A stretch of 64,000 nucleotides of DNA. Source: VXMT01 sp965204835 (GTDB lineage: Bacteria; Chloroflexota; Dehalococcoidia; UBA2979). The position numbers were made by a program, and so were the translations under genes. The notes under the pieces were generated by a model. It was given only the letters and a program-made list of their open reading frames with translations. It had not been told where the DNA came from and made no database searches. Location of the stretch: assembly GCA_965204835.1 (NCBI GenBank), contig OZ242017.1, positions 1,612,001 to 1,676,000 of the forward strand. The letters run 5' to 3'. How positions within the stretch are numbered: the first letter of the stretch is position 1; every line of letters begins with the position of its first letter. Below, one piece after another: positions 1 through 7,526 of the stretch.

Positions 1-1835
1 AGGTCCCGATGCAGGGGCTCCGTCAGGCGATTGTCCCGGAGGCTCAGCACTTCGAGCTTGGCGAGGCCGGCGAGCTCCCGCGGTATGTCCCCGCGCAACT
101 TGTTATCCGCCAGCCACAGCTCCTCGAGATTGGCGAGGCTGCCAAGCTCCCCCGGGATCCTCCCGGTGAGCTCGTTGTTGTGGAGCCATAGATCCTTGAG
201 GTTGGTGAGGCTGGCGAGCTCCGGCGGGATCTGCCCGTTCAGCTTGTTCTGGTAGAGCTGCAATTCCGTCAGGTTTGCGAGGTTGCCGAGCTCCGGCGGG
301 ATCGACCCGCTCAACATGTTCGCGGCGAGCTTCAGCGACGACAGGCTGGAGAGGTTCCCCAGCTCCGGCGGGATCTCCCCGCCCAACTGGTTATTCTCGA
401 GCCGCAGGTCCGTCAGATTGGTGAGGTTGCCCAGCCACGGCGGAATCCCTCCGGTCAGCTGGTTGAGGCGGAGGTTCAACCACTGCAGGTTGGCGAGGTC
501 ACCCAGCTCGGGCGGGATCGCCCCGCTCAGTTGGTTCCCGTCGAGCGACAGCTGTTCCAGGTTGACAAGGTTGCCCAGCTCGGGCGGGATCTCGCCGGTG
601 AGTCGGTTCTCGCTGAGCCACAGCAACGTCAGGTTGGCAAGGTTCCCCAGCTCCGGTGGAATCTCCCCGCTCAGAGGGTTCGCGCCGAGTGCCAGCCACT
701 GCAGGTTGGGGAGGTCTCCCAGCTCGGGCGGAATCTCGCCGCTCAGTCGGTTCCTGTTGAGCGACAGCCGTTCCAAATTGGCCAGCCCGGCGAGTTCTGG
801 TGGAATCTCACCGCTTAACTGGTTATTGGCGAGCCGTAGATCCGTCAGGTTGGCCAGCCCGGCGAGTTCCGGCGGGATCTCACCGCTCAACTGGTTACCG
901 GCGAGCCGTAGATCCGTCAGGTTGGCCAGGTCGGCGAGCTCTGGCGGAATCTCGCCGCTTAACTGGTTCCCGTTGAGGTGGAGCGATTCCAGATTGGCGA
1001 GGTTGCCCAACTCCACGGGGATCTCGCCGCTCAGTTGGTTCCGCTTGAGGTCGAGCGACTCCAGGTTGGCGAGGCTGCCCAGCTCTGGTGGGATCTCGCC
1101 GCTCAACGCGTTCCTCGTGAGTTCGAGCGATTTCAGGTTGGCGAGGTCAGCCAGATCGGGCGGCAGCTCCCCGCGCAGTCCGTTACTCCCGAGTGCCAGC
1201 CCAATGACGCTTCCGCTGTCATCAGCAACCACCCCGTGCCACTCCCCCACCGGGGTCTCGGTCAGCCAGTTGGTGCTGGACACCCAGCCAGGGCCGTTGG
1301 TGGCCTCGTAGAGAGCGGCCAGCGCCAGCACCTCGATCGACGTTTCCGGGACCGGCGGGGGCGTTGGCGAGGGGGTTGGCGTCGGGGTCGGCTCCGCGAT
1401 GGGCGTCGGCTCCGCGGTGGGGATCGGCTCCGCCGTGGCGGTCGGCTCTGCGGTGGGGGTCGGCTCCGCTGTCGGCGTTGTCTCGGGAACGGAGGTGGCC
1501 TGGGCAACGACGGTCGCCTCGGCGGTGGCGGTCGCCTCGGGGGCGGCGGTCGCCTCCGGGCTCGGGACCGGCTCCGCGCTGGGCGTCGCCTCGGCCGCAG
1601 CGGTTGCCTCGGCGACGGGGGTGGCCTCGGCGGTGGCCGTCGCCTCCGTGTTGGGCGTCGCCTCGGCCCGGGGGGCCGGATCTGGGATCACGACCGGGGC
1701 GGGCGTCGGGATCGGCGCCGGCGTGGACGCGGGGTCAGGCGTGACCACGCCACAGGCCGCCACCAGGGCCGTGACGACGACCACGAGCACCAGGATCCTC
1801 ACATGGTCACGACAAGCTGTGTATTTCGATGACAT
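1..1835 (-). CDS. LRR lipoprotein, C-terminus beyond window edge
   Basis: Exported LRR protein, probably for surface binding; its ligand is unknown. A hydrophobic segment ends in a lipobox (LVAAC), so lipid anchoring is likely. It is followed by about 100 residues of low-complexity linker (repeats of the TAEP/ATAEAT type), then a cap starting ALYEATNGPGW. After that come at least 16 repeats of 24 residues of the plant-type consensus NLxxLxLxxNxLSGEIPPELG. The frame is open to base 1, so the C-terminus is missing. The start is uncertain: ATGs at 1859, 1850 and 1835 and a GTG at 1801 are in frame and none has a convincing SD; the GTG at 1801 gives the tidiest signal peptide (MRILVLVVVV). It lies 81 bases downstream of the second LRR gene on the same strand, probably one operon. 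Confidence 0.85.
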   Translation of the reverse strand, partial: MSSKYTACRDHVRILVLVVVVTALVAACGVVTPDPASTPAPIPTPAPVVIPDPAPRAEATPNTEATATAEATPVAEATAAAEATPSAEPVPSPEATAAPEATATAEATVVAQATSVPETTPTAEPTPTAEPTATAEPIPTAEPTPIAEPTPTPTPSPTPPPVPETSIEVLALAALYEATNGPGWVSSTNWLTETPVGEWHGVVADDSGSVIGLALGSNGLRGELPPDLADLANLKSLELTRNALSGEIPPELGSLANLESLDLKRNQLSGEIPVELGNLANLESLHLNGNQLSGEIPPELADLANLTDLRLAGNQLSGEIPPELAGLANLTDLRLANNQLSGEIPPELAGLANLERLSLNRNRLSGEIPPELGDLPNLQWLALGANPLSGEIPPELGNLANLTLLWLSENRLTGEIPPELGNLVNLEQLSLDGNQLSGAIPPELGDLANLQWLNLRLNQLTGGIPPWLGNLTNLTDLRLENNQLGGEIPPELGNLSSLSSLKLAANMLSGSIPPELGNLANLTELQLYQNKLNGQIPPELASLTNLKDLWLHNNELTGRIPGELGSLANLEELWLADNKLRGDIPRELAGLAKLEVLSLRDNRLTEPLHRD

Positions 1836-1916
1836 TCGGCTCATCGTCATCCGCTCCATCGTCTTCGGTGGGCGCTGAAGCTCCTCGCAGGCATCGGATT
1901 GCCCGAGCGGTCCGCC

Positions 1917-4640
1917 CTATTGCCCCAGGGGCGCAAGGCGGAGCGCGGCCCCCCCGAAGGTGAGCACGTACACCTCGCCACCGGCATCGGTCCCGAACGA
2001 AGAGACGGACCGCGGGCTCACCGCGATCTCCACCACGTCGCCTCCGTCCGGGGGCAGCGCCCAGATCTGCCCGCGGCAGAAGTCCGAGAAGAGGTAGTGT
2101 CCGACGAGCTCGGGAATGGCCTCGCCCCGGTACACCACTCCGCCCGTGACGGAGCAACCGAGGTGATGGCCGTACTCCACTACGGGCAGGACGGTCCCCT
2201 CCAGATCGCACTCCGCCCGGGGGCAGCGCGTGCCTTCAAGCCGGTTCCAGCCGTAGTTGGCGCCGGCCTCGACGCGGTCGATCTCCTCGATGTCCGCTCG
2301 CCCGACGTCGCCCGCCCACAACGCGCCGGTTGCCGGGTCGAACGCCATCCGCCACGGGTTGCGGAACCCGTACGCCCAGACCTCAGGTCGCGCACCTCGT
2401 ACGTCGACGAATGGGTTGTCGCGAGGGACGGCGTACGGCGAGGCCGCTGAGGCATCACCGACCTCGATGCGAATGACGCTGCCCAGCAGGGTTCCGAGGT
2501 TCTGGGCCTCGGCGGAGAGTCCGCCGTCGCCCAGCCCGAGGTAGAGCATCCCGTCGGGTCCGAAGCGGACGCTGCCGCCGTTGTGCTCGGAGTACGGTTG
2601 GTTCACCTCCAGGATCACGAGCTCGGAGCGCGGATCCACGCGTCGCCGGTCCGCGGGGTCGACCGAGAAGCGCGACAGGCGCGTCACGCGTGGGCTGCCG
2701 ATCGCGGAGTAGTACAGCCAGAGGTGGCCGGTGTCTTCGAAGTGCGGGTCGAGGGCAACGCTGAGCAGGCCCTCCTCGTTGCCCGCCATCGACACCCGGT
2801 CGGTGATGTCGAGCATTTCAAATGCCGCGCGGCCGTTGGGGTGCAGGAGCAGGACGCGGCCCTCCCGCTCGGCCACGAACGCCGCGGGACCGGCGCTGCC
2901 GTCCGGCCCGACGGGGTACACGCCGATCTCGACCGGCTGCTCGAATTCCCGCCCGGCGAACGCATGGTGGAGTGCGACCGCGACCGGGGTCCCCGAGGAT
3001 GGCCCGGTCTCCTCGGCCGCTGGCCCGACACGGACCGGCACGGCGCCGGCCGGGAGCTCGCCGGTCAGCAGGTTCCCGTGAACCCACAGCACGGACAGGT
3101 TGGCGAGGTTGCCCAGCTCCGGCGGGATCTCCCCGCTCAGTCCGTTCTCCTGTAGCCACAGCCGCTCCAGGTTGGCGAGGTTGCCCAGCTCCGGCGGAAT
3201 CTCCCCGTTCAACAGGTTGTAGGCGAGCTCCAGCGTCGTCAGCTTGGCGAGGTTGCCGAGCTCAGCCGGGATCCGTCCGCTCAGCTGATTCCCGCCGAGC
3301 CACAGCTCTTCCAGGGCGGCGAGGTCGCCCAGCTCGGGCGGGATCTCCCCGGTCAACCGGTTGTAGTTGAGCCACAACCGCTGCAGCTTCGCGAGGTTCC
3401 CGAGTTGCGCCGGGATCGCTCCGCTGAGCCTGTTGTCGTGGAGCTGCAGGTCCGTCAGGTTGGCGAGGCTGCCCAGCCATGGCGGGACCTCGCCACTCAG
3501 GTAGTTCGCGCCCAGCCGCAGCGACTGCAGGTTGGCGAGGTTGCCCAGCTCGGGCGCAAGCTCCCCGCTCAGCTCGTTCCGGTAGGCCCACAGCCATGCC
3601 AGATTGGAAAGGTTACCCAGCTGTGCCGGAATCCTCCCACGCAGCCGGTTCTCCTGGAGCGACAGTGAATGGAGACTCGTGAGGTTCCCGAGTTGCGTTG
3701 GGATCTCCCCGCTCAGCTGGTTCACCCCGAGCGTCAGCCGTTCCAGCTTGGCGAGGTTGCCCAGCTCCGGCGGGATCTCCCCGCTCAACTGGTTCACCCC
3801 GAGCGTCAGCCGTTCCAGCTTGGCGAGGTTGCCCAGCTCCGGCGGGATCTCCCCGCTCAACTGGTTCACCCCGAGCGTCAGCCGTTCCAGCTTGGCGAGG
3901 TTGCCCAGCTCCGGCGGAATCTCCCCGCTCAGCTGGTTCGTGCCCAGCGCCAGTCGTTCGAGGTTGGTGAGGTTGCCCAGCTCCGCGGGGATCTCCCCCC
4001 TCAACTGGTTCCTGTTGAGCCGCAGGTCCGTCAGGTTGGCGAGGTCGCCGAGCTGCGGCGGAATCTCCCCGCTCAACCCATTGTCACGGAGATCCAGCCC
4101 GGTCACGCGTCCCTCGCCGTCAGCAACGACGCCGTGCCACTCCCCCACCGGCGCGGCGGTCAGCCAACCGGCGCTGTTGGTCCAGTCCGGGCCGTTCGTG
4201 GCGTGGTACAGGGCCGTGAGCGCTGCCCGGTCGGGCGAGGTCTCCGCAAGCGGGATTGGCGCCGGGGCCGGCGTCGAGGCGGGCGTGGGCGAAGGCGAGC
4301 CGCCCTCGCAGGCCGTGAGCAGGGCCACCGCCACGGCCAGCGTCAGCGCCAGCACGGCAAGGGAGCGGGCGCCCCTCACCTCGTCGGCCGGCTGCGGGAG
4401 GCGGCGCTCCGGGCCGCTGGTGAGCGCCTCCAGGATGGAGCGCGCCGCCGCGGCGCCGGGCTCGCGCAGCACGACGAGGTCGACCGTCCGCCCGGCCTGC
4501 AACTCCGCGCCGACGATCGCTAACTCGCCGCGGCGCAGGACCGTCGCCTGCTCGCGGGGCGCCTGCTCCGAGGGGCGCCGGCGCGGCTGCGCCGGCAGCG
4601 GCCCGCCAGCACCGGCGCGAGCGACGCCCCGTGCGTCCAT
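1917..4640 (-). CDS. LRR domain fused to PQQ-type sugar dehydrogenase (GSDH) propeller
   Basis: 907 residues. The N-terminal 87 residues are unrecognised. A lipoprotein-like signal follows (about 88-111, ending LLTAC), then a PT/PA linker, about 14 plant-type LRRs (roughly 186-520), and a C-terminal glucose/sorbosone dehydrogenase propeller (about 555-905). The enzyme part has SEHNGGSVRFGPDG with the conserved histidine near 685, GLGDGG, and GFRNPWRMAFDP with the arginine near 757; these match the base and PQQ-binding regions of soluble PQQ sugar dehydrogenases. It would oxidise sugars outside the cell if PQQ is available; substrate and cofactor are inferred from the family. The ATG abuts the stop of the upstream RCC1 gene (TAGATG), favouring translational coupling. 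A GTG at 4379 would start directly at the signal peptide and is the main alternative. Confidence 0.85.
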   Translation of the reverse strand: MDARGVARAGAGGPLPAQPRRRPSEQAPREQATVLRRGELAIVGAELQAGRTVDLVVLREPGAAAARSILEALTSGPERRLPQPADEVRGARSLAVLALTLAVAVALLTACEGGSPSPTPASTPAPAPIPLAETSPDRAALTALYHATNGPDWTNSAGWLTAAPVGEWHGVVADGEGRVTGLDLRDNGLSGEIPPQLGDLANLTDLRLNRNQLRGEIPAELGNLTNLERLALGTNQLSGEIPPELGNLAKLERLTLGVNQLSGEIPPELGNLAKLERLTLGVNQLSGEIPPELGNLAKLERLTLGVNQLSGEIPTQLGNLTSLHSLSLQENRLRGRIPAQLGNLSNLAWLWAYRNELSGELAPELGNLANLQSLRLGANYLSGEVPPWLGSLANLTDLQLHDNRLSGAIPAQLGNLAKLQRLWLNYNRLTGEIPPELGDLAALEELWLGGNQLSGRIPAELGNLAKLTTLELAYNLLNGEIPPELGNLANLERLWLQENGLSGEIPPELGNLANLSVLWVHGNLLTGELPAGAVPVRVGPAAEETGPSSGTPVAVALHHAFAGREFEQPVEIGVYPVGPDGSAGPAAFVAEREGRVLLLHPNGRAAFEMLDITDRVSMAGNEEGLLSVALDPHFEDTGHLWLYYSAIGSPRVTRLSRFSVDPADRRRVDPRSELVILEVNQPYSEHNGGSVRFGPDGMLYLGLGDGGLSAEAQNLGTLLGSVIRIEVGDASAASPYAVPRDNPFVDVRGARPEVWAYGFRNPWRMAFDPATGALWAGDVGRADIEEIDRVEAGANYGWNRLEGTRCPRAECDLEGTVLPVVEYGHHLGCSVTGGVVYRGEAIPELVGHYLFSDFCRGQIWALPPDGGDVVEIAVSPRSVSSFGTDAGGEVYVLTFGGAALRLAPLGQ
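3721..3936 (-). repeat. Three near-identical 72-bp LRR-coding units
   Basis: Three consecutive 72-bp units (3721-3792, 3793-3864, 3865-3936) are almost identical at DNA level, differing only by a few bases in the last unit. Each encodes one 24-residue LRR containing KLERLTLGVNQLSGEIPPEL. Flanking repeats share only the protein consensus, so these three reflect a recent in-frame duplication or gene conversion, and copy number may vary between strains or be mis-assembled. Confidence 0.9.
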
Positions 4641-6983
4641 CTAGTTCGCCTGCGGTTCGACGGTGCTCGAGGTCGCGGCCGGCAGCGGCACCTCGATGAT
4701 CGAGCTCCGCAGCCAGCGGTCCACCTCGGCGGTCGCCGGGATGAAGCGGTCATTCGGCAGGACGCGCTCCGCGTCCACCGGGTCGAACGCAGCCTCGATC
4801 CGCCCATCCGCGCGGATCCGGCCCGCGATCCGGCCCAGGACCTCGCCGTCCGACACCACCAGCGACGAGGTCAGCCAGTGGTCGACCTGCGCGTCGGCGG
4901 GGACGAAGCGCCGCGTCGGCAGGATCAGCGCCTCGCCCTCGGGCCGGAAGCCGAACTCGACCCGCCCATCAGCCAGGCGCCGCGCCACGACCCGCGCTTC
5001 GAGGATGTCGACGCTCAACTGCGAGGGGAACGGGATGATCCCGGCCACCCCCCAGCAGACCAGCGCGCCGGCGTCGTCGATGGCGCACATGTGGGAGGCC
5101 CCCGCGCCCAGGCTCGTGAGCCCGGTCATGGCGAGGACCTCGCTGCCCGGCCAGTACTGCTGCTTCTCGTGGTTCCAGCAGGCGAGGGAGCCGTCCTCCT
5201 CGCGGATGGCGCAGTTGTTGGGGCCGCCGGTGGCGATGTCGATGTAGGTCTCTCCGCTGAACCCCATGGGATCGCTGCTGGAGCCCGGGACCTGGTTGCG
5301 GCCGTCGGCGTGATGGCCCCAGCAAACCGCCCGGCCGTCCTCCCGGATGGCGCACGTGTGGCCTTCACCGGCGCTGATGTCCATGTAGAGGTGGTCGCCG
5401 TCGGGCGGGGTCGTCGTCGTGTGATTGCCGACGCCGTCGATGTCGTCGGGGACGCCGTCGCCCTCCCGGTCGAAGAACGTCGTCTCCCCCCAGCAGACCA
5501 CGCCCTGGTCGACGGCCTCGATGGCGCAGACGTGCGTCGCGCCCACGGCGACACGGGTGAAGGAGCCGTGCGGCTCGTTCAGCCGGTCATGGCTGCGGTC
5601 GCCCCAGCACTGGAGCGTCCCGCCGACCTCCGGATCGTTGCCCTTGATCCCGCAGGTCAGGTCGTTGCCTGCGTCGAGGGTGATGAACGCGCCGGCCGGC
5701 GCGACGGCGCTGGCGTGCGCCCTCGCCGGGTCACCGCTGACCCCGCCCCAGCACGCGACCGTGTTGTCGGACCTGATGGCGCAACTGTGGGTGTCGCCGG
5801 AGGAGACCAGCGTGAAGCTCCCCTCAGGCGCGTTGAGCTGCTGGAAGGCGTTGTCGCCGCCCCAGCACTCGATCGTGCCGTCGGTCGTCAGCGCGCAACT
5901 GAAGTCGGCGCCGCCCGTGACCTGCGTGAACTCGCCCGACGGCGGCGTCATCAGGGCGCTGTTGTCGTCGCCCCAGCACGTGAGGTCGCCCGTCGAGTCC
6001 AGCGCGCAGCTGTTCGACGAGCCAACCGAGATGGACGCGAACGAGCCCGCTGGAGGCTGCACCCGCACGAACGCCGCATTGCTCGGGACGACGCCCCAGC
6101 AGTAGATGTCTCCGGCCTCCGCGACGCCGCAGCTATAGTGCTCCGTCGTGGCCATCTCGATCGCCGTGAACGCGACCCCGGCCTGCGCCGTGTTGATGAG
6201 CCGGTTGTACTGCTGGGCCAGGTCGGGGGGACGGCCCCAGCACTCGACCGAGCCGTCCGCCGCCAGCGCGCAGCCGTTGTACACGCCCATGGTGACGTCG
6301 ACGAACGGACCATCGCCCGAGGGCCCGTCGGACCGGCCGTGGGTGGTCCGCCCGAAGCAGGTGACGTCGCCCCCGTCGCGGATGGCGCAGGCGTTGGCGA
6401 AGCCCGCCTCCACGAGGGTCCAGTCGGTGATCGCCTCGCCGTCATCGTCGGGGATCACCAGGCGCGAGTCGCCGGCCTTGCCCCAGCAGGCGAGCTCGCC
6501 GTCCGCCTGGATCGCGCAGGCATGGAAGTTGCCGACGCTGAGCGAGCCCGGCCTGAACTTGACGGTGTCCGGCGGGGTATTCACCCAGCCGTCGTACGCG
6601 GGATCGGGGTTGGCGGCCCAGTCCTCCCAGTCCCGGTTGTCAGACTCGCGGTTGCTGCCGTCCTCCTGCTCGGGGTATCCCCAGCACATCACGCCGCCAT
6701 CGGCGAGGATGCCGCAGGTGAGGAACGACCCGGCTGAGACCTGCGCGAACCGCTCCGACCGGTAGCGCCACTTGCCCCAGTCGCTCACCTGACCCACGGC
6801 GTCCTCGCCCCAGCAGGTGACGACGCCGCTCGGTTCGAGGGCGCATGCGTGGTTCTGACCGACGTCGACCGACCCGAGCCGGGTCTCGGCGGACGCGGGA
6901 CTCGCCCCGGGCGCGGCCAGGGCCGCCAGCATGGCGAACGCGGTAGCCAGGGCGAGCAACAGCAGGCGGCGGGGCCGGGTCAT
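4641..6983 (-). CDS. Secreted RCC1-repeat (CWG-repeat) protein
   Basis: 780 residues with a classical signal peptide (RRLLLLALATAFAMLAALAAPGASPASA). About 14 RCC1-type repeats follow, each built around a CAI/CAL core and a CWG signature such as HACAIxxDGxxxCWG, giving two cysteines per repeat; these could form disulfides outside the cell. RCC1 repeats form seven-bladed propellers, so two propellers are plausible. The C-terminal 100 residues hold two copies of another module (LADGRVEFGFRPEGE and RADGRIEAAFDPVDAE, each followed by a RFxPAxAxVDxWLxSS pattern). ATG at 6983 is preferred over an in-frame TTG at 7001. First gene of the three-gene minus-strand set with the LRR proteins; function unknown. 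Confidence 0.85.
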   Translation of the reverse strand: MTRPRRLLLLALATAFAMLAALAAPGASPASAETRLGSVDVGQNHACALEPSGVVTCWGEDAVGQVSDWGKWRYRSERFAQVSAGSFLTCGILADGGVMCWGYPEQEDGSNRESDNRDWEDWAANPDPAYDGWVNTPPDTVKFRPGSLSVGNFHACAIQADGELACWGKAGDSRLVIPDDDGEAITDWTLVEAGFANACAIRDGGDVTCFGRTTHGRSDGPSGDGPFVDVTMGVYNGCALAADGSVECWGRPPDLAQQYNRLINTAQAGVAFTAIEMATTEHYSCGVAEAGDIYCWGVVPSNAAFVRVQPPAGSFASISVGSSNSCALDSTGDLTCWGDDNSALMTPPSGEFTQVTGGADFSCALTTDGTIECWGGDNAFQQLNAPEGSFTLVSSGDTHSCAIRSDNTVACWGGVSGDPARAHASAVAPAGAFITLDAGNDLTCGIKGNDPEVGGTLQCWGDRSHDRLNEPHGSFTRVAVGATHVCAIEAVDQGVVCWGETTFFDREGDGVPDDIDGVGNHTTTTPPDGDHLYMDISAGEGHTCAIREDGRAVCWGHHADGRNQVPGSSSDPMGFSGETYIDIATGGPNNCAIREEDGSLACWNHEKQQYWPGSEVLAMTGLTSLGAGASHMCAIDDAGALVCWGVAGIIPFPSQLSVDILEARVVARRLADGRVEFGFRPEGEALILPTRRFVPADAQVDHWLTSSLVVSDGEVLGRIAGRIRADGRIEAAFDPVDAERVLPNDRFIPATAEVDRWLRSSIIEVPLPAATSSTVEPQAN

Positions 6984-7032
6984 GAGAGACCCGCCGGGCA
7001 AGCGCCGGTTGGAAGTGCTAGAACATAGATTC

Positions 7033-7056
7033 GGGGGGGGGGGGGGGGGGGGGGGG
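7033..7056. repeat. 24-base G homopolymer in promoter region
   Basis: Twenty-four uninterrupted G residues (C on the minus strand), about 50 bases upstream of the ATG of the minus-strand RCC1 gene, where its promoter and 5' leader would lie. Tracts like this can vary by slipped-strand mispairing and switch transcription on and off, but they are also a common base-calling or assembly artefact. The sequence alone cannot decide. Confidence 0.9.
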
Positions 7057-7144
7057 TAAGGGCATGGTTGCCCTCAGCAAGCGACGCACGGTGCTGCCGA
7101 GGGTACGGAGGTTCGCCTGGGAAGCCGGTGTGCGCATGGGCATG

Positions 7145-7341
7145 TCCCTCCCGGATGGGTACCGGGTGATTTTAGCCGCCGCGTCCGTGGAATGAGCGTG
7201 GAGACAGGCCTTATTTCATATAATGTTACGTAGCAGCGCGTACAATAATCGTGGTAGCGCGGGTCGACGGACGTGAGGTGCGCCGTCGTCCACCCGCACG
7301 AGCACGACCGCACGCTCGAGGCGCTGCGCGGGCGCCTCGAG
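7145..7341 (+). pseudogene. Decayed duplicate of histidine-kinase promoter and 5' end
   Basis: This stretch parallels 7375-7580 in order: a TCCCGGATGGGTACC box, GTTACGTA (GTTACATA in the other copy), GCGTACAAT followed by CGTGG, a degenerate leader, and then a segment matching codons for the first residues of the kinase (GCTCGAGGCGCTGCGCG shared). Its SD and start codon are not intact and the frame does not continue past about 7341. It looks like the left half of an old tandem duplication, not a gene. Together with the following 33 bases and the intact promoter it accounts for the gene-free stretch from 7057 to 7526. Confidence 0.65.
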
Positions 7342-7514
7342 CGTGGGTGACGAGCGAGGGCGGCAGGGCACAAGCCCTCCCGGATCGGTACAGACGATTC
7401 CACTCATCACGCCTGTGAAATGCCCGTGGAACGAGGCCCGGTTACATACAATCCCCCATGGTCTCGCGTACAATTTCCGTGGCGGCGAGGATCGCACCCG
7501 CGACCGGCCCGACC

Positions 7515-7520
7515 AGGAGG
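7515..7520 (+). promoter_or_regulatory. SD AGGAGG fixing the kinase start at GTG 7527
   Basis: Perfect AGGAGG six bases before GTG 7527. An upstream in-frame ATG at 7458 lacks an SD and would add 23 residues lacking family similarity, so the GTG is chosen. Confidence 0.8.
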
Positions 7521-7526
7521 TACGTC

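Noticed and set aside
1399..1878. Plus-strand repeat-rich ORF (GVGSAVGIGSAV type)
   Set aside because: Antisense of the TAEP-type linker of the minus-strand LRR lipoprotein; the same applies to 61294-61653.
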